Shown here piece after piece: positions 1 through 9,942 of a stretch of DNA of 64,000 nucleotides. Origin of the DNA: Amoebophrya sp. A120 (lineage: Eukaryota; Sar; Dinophyceae; Syndiniales; Amoebophryaceae); NCBI GenBank assembly GCA_905178155.1, contig CAJINV010000014.1, positions 310,001 to 374,000 on the forward strand, read 5' to 3'. Position numbers and translations under genes: made by a program. Position 1 is the stretch's first letter; every line of letters begins with the position of its first letter. The notes below the pieces were generated by a model. The model searched no databases. It was not told the origin of the DNA and worked only from the letters and a program-made list of their open reading frames with translations.

Positions 1-1190
1 AAGTGTATACTTTTTATTTAAGTTTGTCGCAAGGAAGGGTCGGAGGATCGATCATGCTTCTCGCGCTTGCTACCAGGTAGCGCTTAGAAAAACAACACGA
101 AAAACGAATATAATGATCTTCACAAAGTTCATGATGCCAGTAAAGAGAGAAAAACCGCCAATATTAGCAAGAATGGGATCGTGATCTTCACCTTTGTCTT
201 TCGCCGGCTTGCTTCCTCATTGCACCAATATCGACGCAAAATGGATCTCCACTTCCAGTAGTAGAAATCATGGAAACGAGGATCTTCTGCCATGGAGCGC
301 TGTAATTAACAAAGTGATCGAGACTCCAGCTCATGGGATTATAATAGCGAAGAACGGCGAGGAAGATGAACGAAAATCAAAGACTCTGCTGGGATTGCGC
401 ATGCTGCCGCTGATCTTGTCACCTAGTAGAAGTCAGTAGGTCGAGACAAATTTCATGTTTCATCGTCTTCCGTTCTGTTGTGTCAAAAACAACTAGGTCA
501 CGGAGAAGGTCCTTCAAGAGCTCTGTCTTCGATCACCTCCAAAATCGACTGTGCATAGGTCAGAACTAGCGATTGCAGATGGCCTTTGCTGAAATCGCGA
601 CCACGGGTTTTTGGTCAGCTTCTCCATCTTCTGTCAACTGCAATTCATCTCAACGAGTTTTTCATTTTGGTACAGGTATACAGGACATAAATCGTAAAAG
701 CAAGTAGAAGTGGTTCAATCAATGTAGTAGTTGCAGTAGCGGAGGTTGTGAGTCCGGCGATACGAGGACTGCAGCTGCAAGAGTAAATTTTCATCTGAAA
801 TGTTGTCCTCCATTTCGTTCTAGGGCAGGAGCCTCGAGCAAGGTCTACTTCACCTTGCTGTATTTATACTTTGTTGTGTTACTTTAACCCTATATGACCG
901 CCTCCACTATCTCGTTCGGATTCGGTCTACTGCTCGCTGCTATCGATAGATTAGTATAACAGATTTTGCACAACACCAAGCGTTGCTTTTCTTTGCGTCT
1001 TTGCTATTGAAGATTGGTAAACTATTGCGATTGGTTCGGATTTTGTCTATATGAGGATATTAAACACTGCGTCTCAGATGCATCAGAATCGGTTTGTTCA
1101 GCTTGAAGATGCCTGTCGATTCTATATATCATTCGAGGTTCCATAATTTCATTTTTGTATATTCTTCTTTTGACCACTTGTCTGTAGTCC
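1..1190. other. No gene recognised
   Basis: AT-rich sequence downstream of the CFAP251 stop codon. Only short unconvincing frames; no repeat or RNA gene seen. Probably the 3' flank and intergenic DNA. Confidence 0.5.
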
Positions 1191-4100
1191 CTATTCCGTG
1201 CCGAAACCGAGCACGTATCGAAAGGAAAAATCCCCCCTCCCCATATCGAAAACGAAATTTGTGATGCTGTATTTTTGTCATGCTAGAAGGCCAAGAGCCG
1301 CAGTCGTGGCCTCGTTTGCAGGCAATTTGTAATGCTGTTTCCCGCTCTCAGCTGCCTCCTATCATGCTGAAGGTGCAAGGCTTCCCCAAGCCACCCAGCA
1401 CTACAGTCCGCATCTTTTCCCGTGTAGCATGACAAAGCTGATTTGTGAAGACAAATCTGCATCACAGATTTCCGCTTTGATATGGGAAGGGGGGATTTTT
1501 CCTTTTGATAGCACGTCTTGCACGAACACTCCCGGCTCCAGGACCTCATCCGCAGCGGATATCAAAATGAAAAATCCCCCCTCCCCATCTCGAAAATGAA
1601 ATCTGTGACGCAGACGCCGGATTTGCGCACGCATTGATTTGTCTTGCGGTAGAGGACTGCACGCAGATCGCAAGCCTAGATAGGGGCCTTTTGGTGTAGG
1701 CGCCTAGCATGATAGACGGCTGCCCTGTAGTTCTTACAGCATTACAAATCGCCTGCGTGGCGTGCTGGCAGAGAGCCTGGATGTGCCTTCTAGCAAGACA
1801 GACAGGATATGTGGTCACAAATCTGCATCACAAATTTTCAGAGGATACGTTTCAATATGGGCAGGGGGGAATTTTCCTTGCAATAGCAGAATTGAGAAAG
1901 TCCTGGTCCCCGGTGAGTGCGTGAAGGCACTGCTGCAATTCCTCGTCGGAGAAGTGCTCGCACGCGCCCACTATCAAATGCAAATATCCCTGGGCCACGT
2001 CTGGAAACTTGTGATGCTGGTTGACGAATCAAGAGGACGCCACAAACAACGGCTCAGCATGACAGATTTTTCACTTGCTAGGTGTGGTCAATCTCTATTC
2101 TGCATGAGAAGCTCCTGGGTAGTTTTTGCAGGACAGAAAGATGGCACGGCTTTTGGTTGCCGTGCATGACAGGCTTGACAGTCATGTTAGAAAAGCATGG
2201 CAAACCGGTGTATCTAGTATTTTTCCGGACCAAGAGGACATATTTGCAATGTATACCCACCAGGTGGTGCATCAGCTGTTTCTTGCTGCCCCCGTTCGAA
2301 GCCAGCATCACCGCGTGCTCGAGACTCGCGTTATCAACCTGGTTTATTCGTCATCATCTAATTTCACGCATAGATATTCATATTCTTCCATTATCCCGCG
2401 CTCTTGCAAACAAATTTTTAGCACACCCGCAAGAACTAGTTCGTTAATCGTTGAAGAAGTGGAATTAGTCATCCTCATCTCGTCTCTAGGTGTAGGTCTA
2501 GGTGGTCACTGCTCGAGCTTTTTTTATCTTTTGCACCAACATCTCATCTTTAAGGAAATATTTTACCTGAAAAACAGGCCTGTGATTCACGTAGAGCTGC
2601 ACAAAGTCCTCGAAATTTATGTGGGTGAGGTTCTTTTCCGTGTACAGATGCTTGCCCTTTACTTCGGATATCATGTTCGCGATCTCGGTCTGTGTGGGAA
2701 AGCACCCGAGTGCACACATCAGATAGGGGATTTCCGAGAGGGGTATTGTCCCGTCCAGCTGATACCTTTCCGTCGTTTTCTCACCGTGCGACCGAATTTG
2801 GCAGTAGTAAAAATAGTCCCGGATTTCCGCCAGAAGATCTTCTTCCAGCAAGTTCAGATACGGCTGTATCTTTGCGGAATTGGTCACCGAGCTGCTGCTT
2901 GAGGACTGGCTCACACTGCTGCCGCGCAGCACCGCCAGACTTACCGCCTCTGTGTCGATTTTCCACATGTTCAGCGTCAGGTCCTCCCCCCCGAGAGAAA
3001 ACGCGTATTTGCCCTGTGGGTCCACGGAAATCGCAGAAATCAGGCCGGGGTGCGCTATCACCCCCATCTGTCGGAAAGGGTTCCCGTCGAGTGGTTGCTG
3101 CAGCAGGCCGATTACCTTTAAGACAGGATTTTTTTGTGCTAGTGAATGACTTACATTTATCTCCCAACTGCCCGGTTTAGGGTTTGTTCATGTTCTATAG
3201 GACTTGTACAAGAAGAATTTTGTTGCCTTTCATACAGCACATATTCCCGCACCCGCAGCAAAGGCTACTACTACTTATACTTTTTTACCTTGCCATAATT
3301 CTTTCTACATGGCATTTAGTCGTGCAAAAAGAAGAAACTACACCTTCTCCTTTGTCGCGTACAGTAGGAATTCTTCTGGTGTAGACTCCCCTGGAATCGC
3401 GATCATTTTGCTGACTGGACCGCCGTAGGTCGGCGCGAGACTCGTTCTCCGGCAACTGCGGTTCTTGAACCACGTCTTAAACTTGTACTCCGAGGTCGAC
3501 ACGACCAACCCGCCCCCTACTGATATGGCGTTCTCAACTGTTACATTCTCAACGGTTACATGAATTTGTCATGCAAGAACAGGAATATGGAAAGGGGAAA
3601 GATTGCACGTGTTGCATCACAAATTTGGCACGGATTTAGATGCTGTTTAGCCCTTCGATAATTTGTCATGCGAAGCAGCTTGATTGTCTTGCGGCTCATG
3701 GTCATTTTGCATGACAAATCATGTAACAGCTGAGAATGTAAGGTTTGAGAATCCCATATCTGAGCTCGCGGCTGCCGCTGCTGCTCCTCCCTTCTTGGAC
3801 GTCGCGCCGCTACTGGTTGCGGGGGTTGCGCTCGAGGACTGTTGTTCGATGTCGTTCACCAAATAGGTCAACCCGGTCGGCACCGCCTCTTGCTCGACCA
3901 TCGTGTTGGAGAGTATCGGAAATCCGACGTGCTCTTCCTCGGGGTAATCAGCTGCGAGCGGGCACTCGTACTCGACCAGCTTCCGGTCCTCCGCCAGGGA
4001 GTAGAGTCGTGGCCTCTCGTGGTCGGAGGCAGTGGCGGAGAAGACCAGGCCAACAACCTGCTTCCAGTGGCTGCGGTGCTTGCCCGCCGAGATCCACGCC

Positions 4101-7100
4101 TTGGACTCGCCCGAGCGAGTCAGGTCGTACCGGTACAGCCATACCTGATAAAATGTCTTAATGTTTCTGTTTATGCTGTAGATGTAGTTGTACAACTTCT
4201 ACTTCATACATGTTCATCTACAGCTCGTAACGAAAGGTAAAAATGCGTGGCAATTTTTGTGCAGCAGCGCTGCATTCATGAAGATCATGCATGAACTTGA
4301 TATTTGTTTTGCAAAAATGCTGGTGCATGTGCAACTAACACACGAAAGTAGTACACGAAAGTAGCTTACTCAAAAACTTTTGCTTGATAGCATAAGCGGC
4401 AATAACCTCTTCAGCACGACAAGTACAGCTTTTAAGTATAGTGAAAACTCTGTACCGACTTATCTGCGTGGGCCACGGCCAGGTAATTCGAGCATTTCGA
4501 GAATGCCAGGTGCATTATCCTGTGCAAAAGTAGTATCGCACTCGCTCCGGTCCGTGCAAATTGGAATCATGCGTGACATCAAAGGTGGCCAGGTCTTAGA
4601 ATTATGAGCAAGCAAAAACATTTCATTTTTCCTTCTGAAAATGAAATCTGTGTTCCGCTTTCCACCAAGACAGAATGCGATACAACTTCTGCAACTGCAT
4701 ATGCGTGACGGGCTCTCGATTTTCCCTAAACTGCGCGATTTCGGTGAGTTCGGCGTTCAAAATTCGGATATGAAAGTGCACAACTCCCCCTCCCCCTCAT
4801 TTGTATTGCATGAACCGCAATACAAGCGTCAGCAAGAGTACGGGTTTTGCATGACAAATTTGGACAGGAGTGCAGTGTTATTTGGGCTGCCAGAACTTGT
4901 GATGCAAACAGTCCTAAGAGCCAAAGCGTAAGTTACGTATCTTGCATCACAAATGAGGGGGAGGGGGACTTGTGCACTTTCATATCGGATCTGCCCGTTC
5001 GTGAACCCCACGGCTAAGAGTCCGCTGGCGCTGTATTCCAGAATTTGCGGAAGAATCTTTTCGAAGATTTTCACGGTCTGGAGTGTTCTCGAGTGGTAGT
5101 TCCAGAGGTGAATAAACCCCGAAAGACCCGAAACCGCAACTAAGGGCTCGGACGGGTGGCAACAAAGCCCATGGACGGGAGAGTCGAGACCTGTATTGAT
5201 AAATAGTACAACTTCTCCGTGTGGTCTGGCCGTCGATCGTGGAGACCTTCTTGGGCTTGATGTACTTGTACGTGCCAAGCCCAAGTACAAAGTTACACTT
5301 ACATCCTCGTGCATCAATACGAAAACGAATAAGGTACTTACATCAGTGGCTAAGTACTTAAAAAATCCTACCTTGCAGCACCAATCGTCCCCTCCTTTGC
5401 TGCGGCTCCAGCTCGAAAAACAAATCCGACTTGCAGGCTACTACCAGCGCGCTCGCGGTGGCGACAATGAAATTTGGGCATGAGAACTGGAAGTCCGTGG
5501 ACCCGCTCTGTTCTGTATGCATTAAAAATTACACGTCTGGGCCTGAAATTCTAGAGGTGCAAACTGCACACTATGGATCACACAATCAAATTTTGTCTTT
5601 GTGATGTGATTATCCTTATCCACAGGACACATTGACATTACAACTACAGGAAGTCCTCTGTACTAGTTCAACACAACACGTACTTACACATGGAGCAAAA
5701 TAATAAACCGGTCAGTTTTTGCTACACGGAAACCGAGTGGGAATGTCAATGGCATCTCATGCGGTAAAAAGATACGCATCCATTAAAACGGGATTGCATA
5801 TGCAGGCGTGGGCCATGATACAAAATCTGCACGACAATAAAGAGCGTCAGCATTTGCATTGTTCATCTAGACCCAGATATAATATTTCTTGCATTTGATA
5901 TTCCATCGAGCTGGAGGAAAATCCATTGTTGCTGTCCATTTGAACCGAGGTGGAGTTCGCGAAGTCAAAACTGACGGAGGTGACACTTCCCGCAGACAAA
6001 TCCTCGAACCACGCTTGCAGACGGAATTGGGATATCCACTACAAATATCGATCTAGGTCTGGACGGGCAAGCATGCGCGTGTTTGTCTTGCATTTTTTTC
6101 GTCATGAACCACACAGGCGCTCGGTCTGGAATGCATTGCGCCATCAGTGAAGTAGATGAGCATCACAGATCTTGGGTGGATCACTTCTTAATGCCTGTCA
6201 TTCCGCATGACAGATTCGGATTCGCCATCTGTAGATAGTATCAAAAATGAAACAAGTTTTGGCACTCTGCATTGGTTAAACCCAGATTTTTGTGCGATCC
6301 GATCTATCATCCAGACTTGGCATGATAAGTTGACGCACCACCGCTCTTCCAGACGCAGTTCGACTACATTTGCAATGCGTATGGTAATCGTAGAACCTGA
6401 CTGCGCCGTCGGAGGAACCGGCCACGACGAAGTTGCCAAGGACTTTCAAAACATGCAGGGAAACTTCTGGCGGACACAAGCGCAAAATTTTCACAGCTCG
6501 TCGCTCGTCCGGCCGTGACAAATCGTCCACGATCAACGACAAGTCCCAGATGACAACGTCCCCGTCAAGTGTGGCGGTCGCGGCCTGGGTCGATTCGGGC
6601 AGGAAGATGGTCTGCGTGAAGTCGCCGACTTTCTGCTTGAAGTCCTTTGCGGCGAGCGCCGGGGAGTAGAATTGGAAAGTCATCTTGTCTTTCAGGCTCG
6701 TGTCGTTTTTTCCCCACTGCCAGAAAAACACCCGCCTTCGGCCGTTCGTGGCAATTTCGTGGATGTCCCACCGGTTGAAAATCTGATGGATAGAGATTTT
6801 TTAAATACTAATGTCAATATGGAAGTCAGTGCACAAATGAAGTTTGCGTCGGCCGCTTCCGCGTAGGATGACAAACACAAAAGCCTTCTGAAAAAATAAA
6901 CGAGAACTACTGCACTGTGCGAAATTATTGCTTCCCGTCGCCACAACGTGTCATAACCGTACTGACAAGTAACAAAAAACGATAAAATAAATCACAACCT
7001 TACCACGCACGTCTGCACGTCCTGCGTGCCGATGAGCGCTGTTGCGAGTGGCGCACTTGACTCTGAGGTCCAGTCCCACACGCTTAGATACTGGCGCATC

Positions 7101-8787
7101 TCCTCCCCGTCGTACTCCGGACTGGATAAAGTCGCTAAGTACTTGCTATCCGCTGTCATGTCCAGGGCCACGATCCCGTTTTTGTAAACGCTGTATGGAA
7201 CGATTCTCAAGCACTACATTGCTAGTTGCTACATAAAGATTTGTTCTCGCGTGGATTTGCCTGCAACATGCATCTTCCACACGATCAAGCTACTTGTTCG
7301 CATGACAAGTTCATTTCGAGCAGGAATGGCTAAACAGTATGGGAGTCTACCCTTGTGCCGAATTTCAAACACCAGAGGTGCATCTACATCTTCAGGGCCC
7401 CCCTTTCTTTATTCACTTTTGCTCTTCCTCTTCCTGCATCGCAGACTCATGCAAGACCTGACAGTGTCACGTTTGAGAGCTCCATATGTTGAACATGATC
7501 TTTATGGGCTTCCCCGTTGACCGGTCCCACACGGTGAGCCTGTTTGGTCGAATAACTGATATTCATCTTCTAGGACAGAGTATTTTCATCTCTTCACGCG
7601 GAGGTGAGTTGGGGGAAAAACACAAATACTACTTTTTACTTTGCAGGACCCCGCTACGTAGAAGTTCATCCTCAAATCGTTTTACTTCGTACTGCATGGA
7701 AGAAAAACAGCAACATCAACATAAAAAGAACTATCACATGGAATCCGGTCCGGTATCGGCGGTGACGATCCATTTTTTGTCCGTCGAGAGGTAGCTTGCG
7801 GTGATGGGATTCACGTGTCCCTGCAGTAGCTTCTGCACCCCCGATTGCGTGTCGTAAATGACCCCACTGTTCGCGCTGGGGTAGAAGATTTCGTTTCCGC
7901 CCAAATGGTATGGATAGCAAATATGTCTGGGTCTGGAAACTTGTGATGCAAGGAACAAGGGAATAGTGACTACTGTGTAATGCGCTGCCAAGCATGACAA
8001 GTTTTTCCGTGGTCCTGAGTTGCGTGCTCCGCATGAGAAACTGCGTGTCTGCATGACAGGCGCGAGGAGCTCTTCGCGGACACGCAATACAGACTTCGGA
8101 GTCATGCCAGATTAGCATGACAAATCTCGCAACCTCCCAGACCCAGACATATTTGCATTTGATAAATGGTGTACGCCATTTACGACGTCCTTGCTGAAGC
8201 CGCAGATCTATCCCGTGCAAAAGTATCCATCGCACTCGTATTGCAATCATGCATATACAAATCTTTTTTTGAGGAAAATCCGCATTACAAATTTCATTTC
8301 TCATGCTGAGGAAATTTGTAATGCAATTTGTACTAGTACGATACTTTTGCGGTTCATAAGATCCACTGCAGGCTCAACGCAGGCGACTCGGTCCCGACGA
8401 CGGCCGTCTGCTGCGAGGCAAACTCGGGCTCCGCACCCGGGCCGCTCGACGCAGCAGAGAGCTCTTGCACTTCCTGGGCCGGTATCAAGTGCAAAAGTGT
8501 CTGGGTCGGGAAGAGTGCAGACTTCTTGTCATGCATATTTTGTATGATGATTGATGCCTCTAATGCATGATCTAGCAACACAGATTTTTAGAGGGCTTCC
8601 TAATGCTTATTCCACATGAGAAATGCCCTCTCCGCGTAACACAGACTGGAATCCTGATGCTGGTCATGCAAAAATACAGATTTTTTTGGAATCCAAAGAC
8701 AGCATTACAAGTCGCAATCTTCCAGACCCAGACATTTTTGCAATCCATAGCCGGGTCCGACCCAACCGCCGGGTCCCCGCCGGCCAT
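1191..8787 (-). CDS. CFAP251: CFAP251/WDR66-like ciliary WD40 protein with C-terminal EF-hand-like region
   Basis: Reconstructed 975-aa protein. Exons (high to low): 8787-8750, 8482-8359, 8208-8165, 7908-7738, 7539-7487, 7193-7004, 6782-6382, 6032-5901, 5515-5372, 5190-4985, 4768-4702, 4515-4456, 4144-3759, 3523-3344, 3115-2567, 2338-2256, 1971-1886, 1559-1511, 1215-1191. At the 12 introner junctions only one copy of the 5-bp repeat is kept; the other 6 introns are GT-AG. WD-type blades are visible (LTVWDRSTGK, YLSVWDW, VVIWDLSLIV, VRFYDYQ, FIHLWNYHSR). The C-terminal part (RDYFYYCQIRSHGE, LCALGCFPTQTEIANMI, LYVNHRPVF, EHFSDEELQQCL) matches what I know of animal and algal CFAP251. That family belongs to the calmodulin- and spoke-associated complex at the base of radial spoke 3 in motile axonemes, consistent with a flagellated stage. 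The frame closes exactly from ATG to TAG through 18 introns. Individual splice sites are inferred from frame and homology. Confidence 0.92.
1216..1510. mobile_element. Introner element, family C (CFAP251 intron)
   Basis: 295 bp. Termini carry GGAAAAATCCCCCCTCCCC and its inverse. The 5-bp duplication GCACG is identical on both sides. Removal with one copy joins VQD|VLGFGTE and the stop codon. Confidence 0.9.
1560..1885. mobile_element. Introner element, family C (CFAP251 intron)
   Basis: 326 bp with the family C inverted ends. Flanks are GCGGA/GCAGA (4 of 5). Removal joins FLNS|AADEVL in frame. The exon between this element and the next is only 49 nt. Confidence 0.87.
1972..2255. mobile_element. 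Introner element, family A, diverged (CFAP251 intron)
   Basis: 284 bp. Starts TATCAAATGCAAATATCC and ends TATTTGCAATGTATA. Flanks CCCAC are identical. Removal joins HHLVG|ACEHFS inside the EF-hand-like region. Confidence 0.88.
3524..3758. mobile_element. Introner element, family F (CFAP251 intron)
   Basis: 235 bp. Ends are TATGGCGTTCTCAACTG and GTTTGAGAATCCCATA, with a second inner inverted pair around GTTACATTCTCA. Flanks are ACTGA/TCTGA (4 of 5). The frame is kept across ASS|GGGL. Confidence 0.82.
4516..4701. mobile_element. Introner element, family B (CFAP251 intron)
   Basis: 186 bp. Starts TATCCTGTGCAAAAGTAG and ends with a decayed inverse. Flanks are TGCAT/TGCGT. Removal joins PVTH|LAFSK, a propeller strand. 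Confidence 0.83.
4769..4984. mobile_element. Introner element, family E (CFAP251 intron)
   Basis: 216 bp. Ends are TATGAAAGTGCACAACTC and its near-perfect inverse. Flanks TCGGA are identical. Removal joins GQIR|ILNAE. Confidence 0.9.
5516..5900. mobile_element. Introner element, decayed family A (CFAP251 intron)
   Basis: 385 bp, the longest A-like copy. One end keeps GCATTTGATA and CTAGACCCAGATA; the other is degraded. Flanks are TTCTG/TTCCA (3 of 5). Removal joins SSME|SGSTD in frame. Confidence 0.72.
6033..6381. mobile_element. Introner element, A-like (CFAP251 intron)
   Basis: 349 bp. Starts TATCCACTACAAATATCG, then TCTAGGTCTGG; ends CATTTGCAATGCGTA. Flanks are TGGGA/TGGTA. Removal rebuilds VRFYDYQ|FRLQAW, a WD-type motif. 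Confidence 0.83.
7194..7486. mobile_element. Introner element, family F (CFAP251 intron)
   Basis: 293 bp. Starts TATGGAACGATTCTCAAG and ends GTTTGAGAGCTCCATA. Flanks are CGCTG/TGTTG (3 of 5). Removal joins KIMFN|IYKNG in frame. Confidence 0.78.
7909..8164. mobile_element. Introner element, family A (CFAP251 intron)
   Basis: 256 bp with family A ends around the GGGTCTGGAA box. Flanks AATGG are identical. Removal joins GVHHL|GGNE. Confidence 0.92.
8209..8358. mobile_element. Introner element, family B (CFAP251 intron)
   Basis: 150 bp. Ends TATCCCGTGCAAAAGTATC and inverse. Flanks AGATC are identical. Removal joins LQWI|CGFSK. Confidence 0.92.
8483..8749. mobile_element. Introner element, family A (CFAP251 intron 1)
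   Basis: 267 bp. Family A ends; the interior carries the AGAAATGCCCTCTCCGCG box in plus orientation. Flanks GCCGG are identical. Removal joins GSDPA|QEVQ twelve codons after the ATG. Confidence 0.92.
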
Positions 8788-9942
8788 GGTGTTCGTTTCT
8801 TTTTAAGAGTCAAAAATTGAATGATGATGGTGTCTTTAATAATACTGTAGCTTTACTTCTTGATGATTGTGTCTACGTTTTCTTCGGTCTGCAGGGTCTA
8901 GTGATGATGTTGCGTCAGGAACAGCCTTCGAACGACTAGTGCATGTACACCATATGCACATCATCAAAGGAAAAGGAGGACAGAAATAAAGCTATTGCTA
9001 CGCTGTCGCGTCGTACGAGCGAACGGCTGTTGCTATGGTGGCGAGCCGAGTGGAACATCAACGACCAGGATATAATTGACGAAGTCGAAATGTTCGCTCA
9101 AACATTCATCTCTCAACCACGATGAGAAGCGTACTAAACACGACTCTCCAAGAATAGCATGGATGAAGACTCATCTCTGTGTCCCTCTAGTTATACTTCT
9201 CGAAATGGATCGTGTGGTAACGATTCCACAGATCGGCATAGCAACGTTGATGAAAATAGACGAAGCTATCAGATGAACTACTACGCCTCCTGCGCGGCGC
9301 AATGACACCGGTCGAACTCGAATGTTGCTCTGTCTGCATAGAAGATGCCACAACAGCACATGCCGATGAGAGAAAGTTGTTGATGATTACGGCCGCGCGA
9401 AGCCGAGCACCCGCAATCTTTGTGACTGTAGTCCTATGTAAATAGTGGTTACGCCAAACCAGCAGAGGAGGCGTGTTCCTCTCGTCTCTAACATGATTTC
9501 ACCAGTTTCTATCTCATCGGTTTCCCGGGTCTCTTTCTTTCCATGCTGACTTTTTGTCGGAGTGCCTGATAGTGTACTTCAACTTCGACCGCGAGCACGA
9601 CCATATTCCAGTACTAGCGTAGCTGCGTAACTTCGTGCGCTTGCGAAACGGAAAAGAAAATACTATAGTACGACAAGACGATCGGACCCATGTGAATGCC
9701 TACCATGCGGCTCCCTGGTGCAGGAACGGCGGGCCGCCCCCCCGGGGGCGGGGATAGATGCTGTGATAGCAGCTCTATACAAAACCAAGAGAATCAATGA
9801 AGTAAATGTAAAAAAGTAAAAACACACAGAAGCTTTTCTAGGTAGCTGTAAAATTGTCTGAACGCCACTCAATTACTTAGATCACTTGTCTTCGTAAAAA
9901 ATAGTACACAGTTCCGAAAAACGTCAACGCCACTCCTTGTCT
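8788..9942. other. Intergenic, no gene recognised
   Basis: Lies between the CFAP251 start and the K+ channel stop. It contains a GC-rich knot near 9728-9760 (CCCCCCCGGGGGCGGGG). No coding signal on either strand. Confidence 0.5.

Noticed and set aside
8483-8749. Short open frames inside introners, such as 8572-8787 minus or 22703-22978 plus
   Set aside because: They recur in every family A copy as translations of the terminal repeats (CKNVWVWK-like strings) and are not conserved as proteins.
9720-9760. GC-rich knot as a terminator or promoter
   Set aside because: It is a short palindromic GC run with no other supporting signal, and bacterial-type terminators do not apply here.
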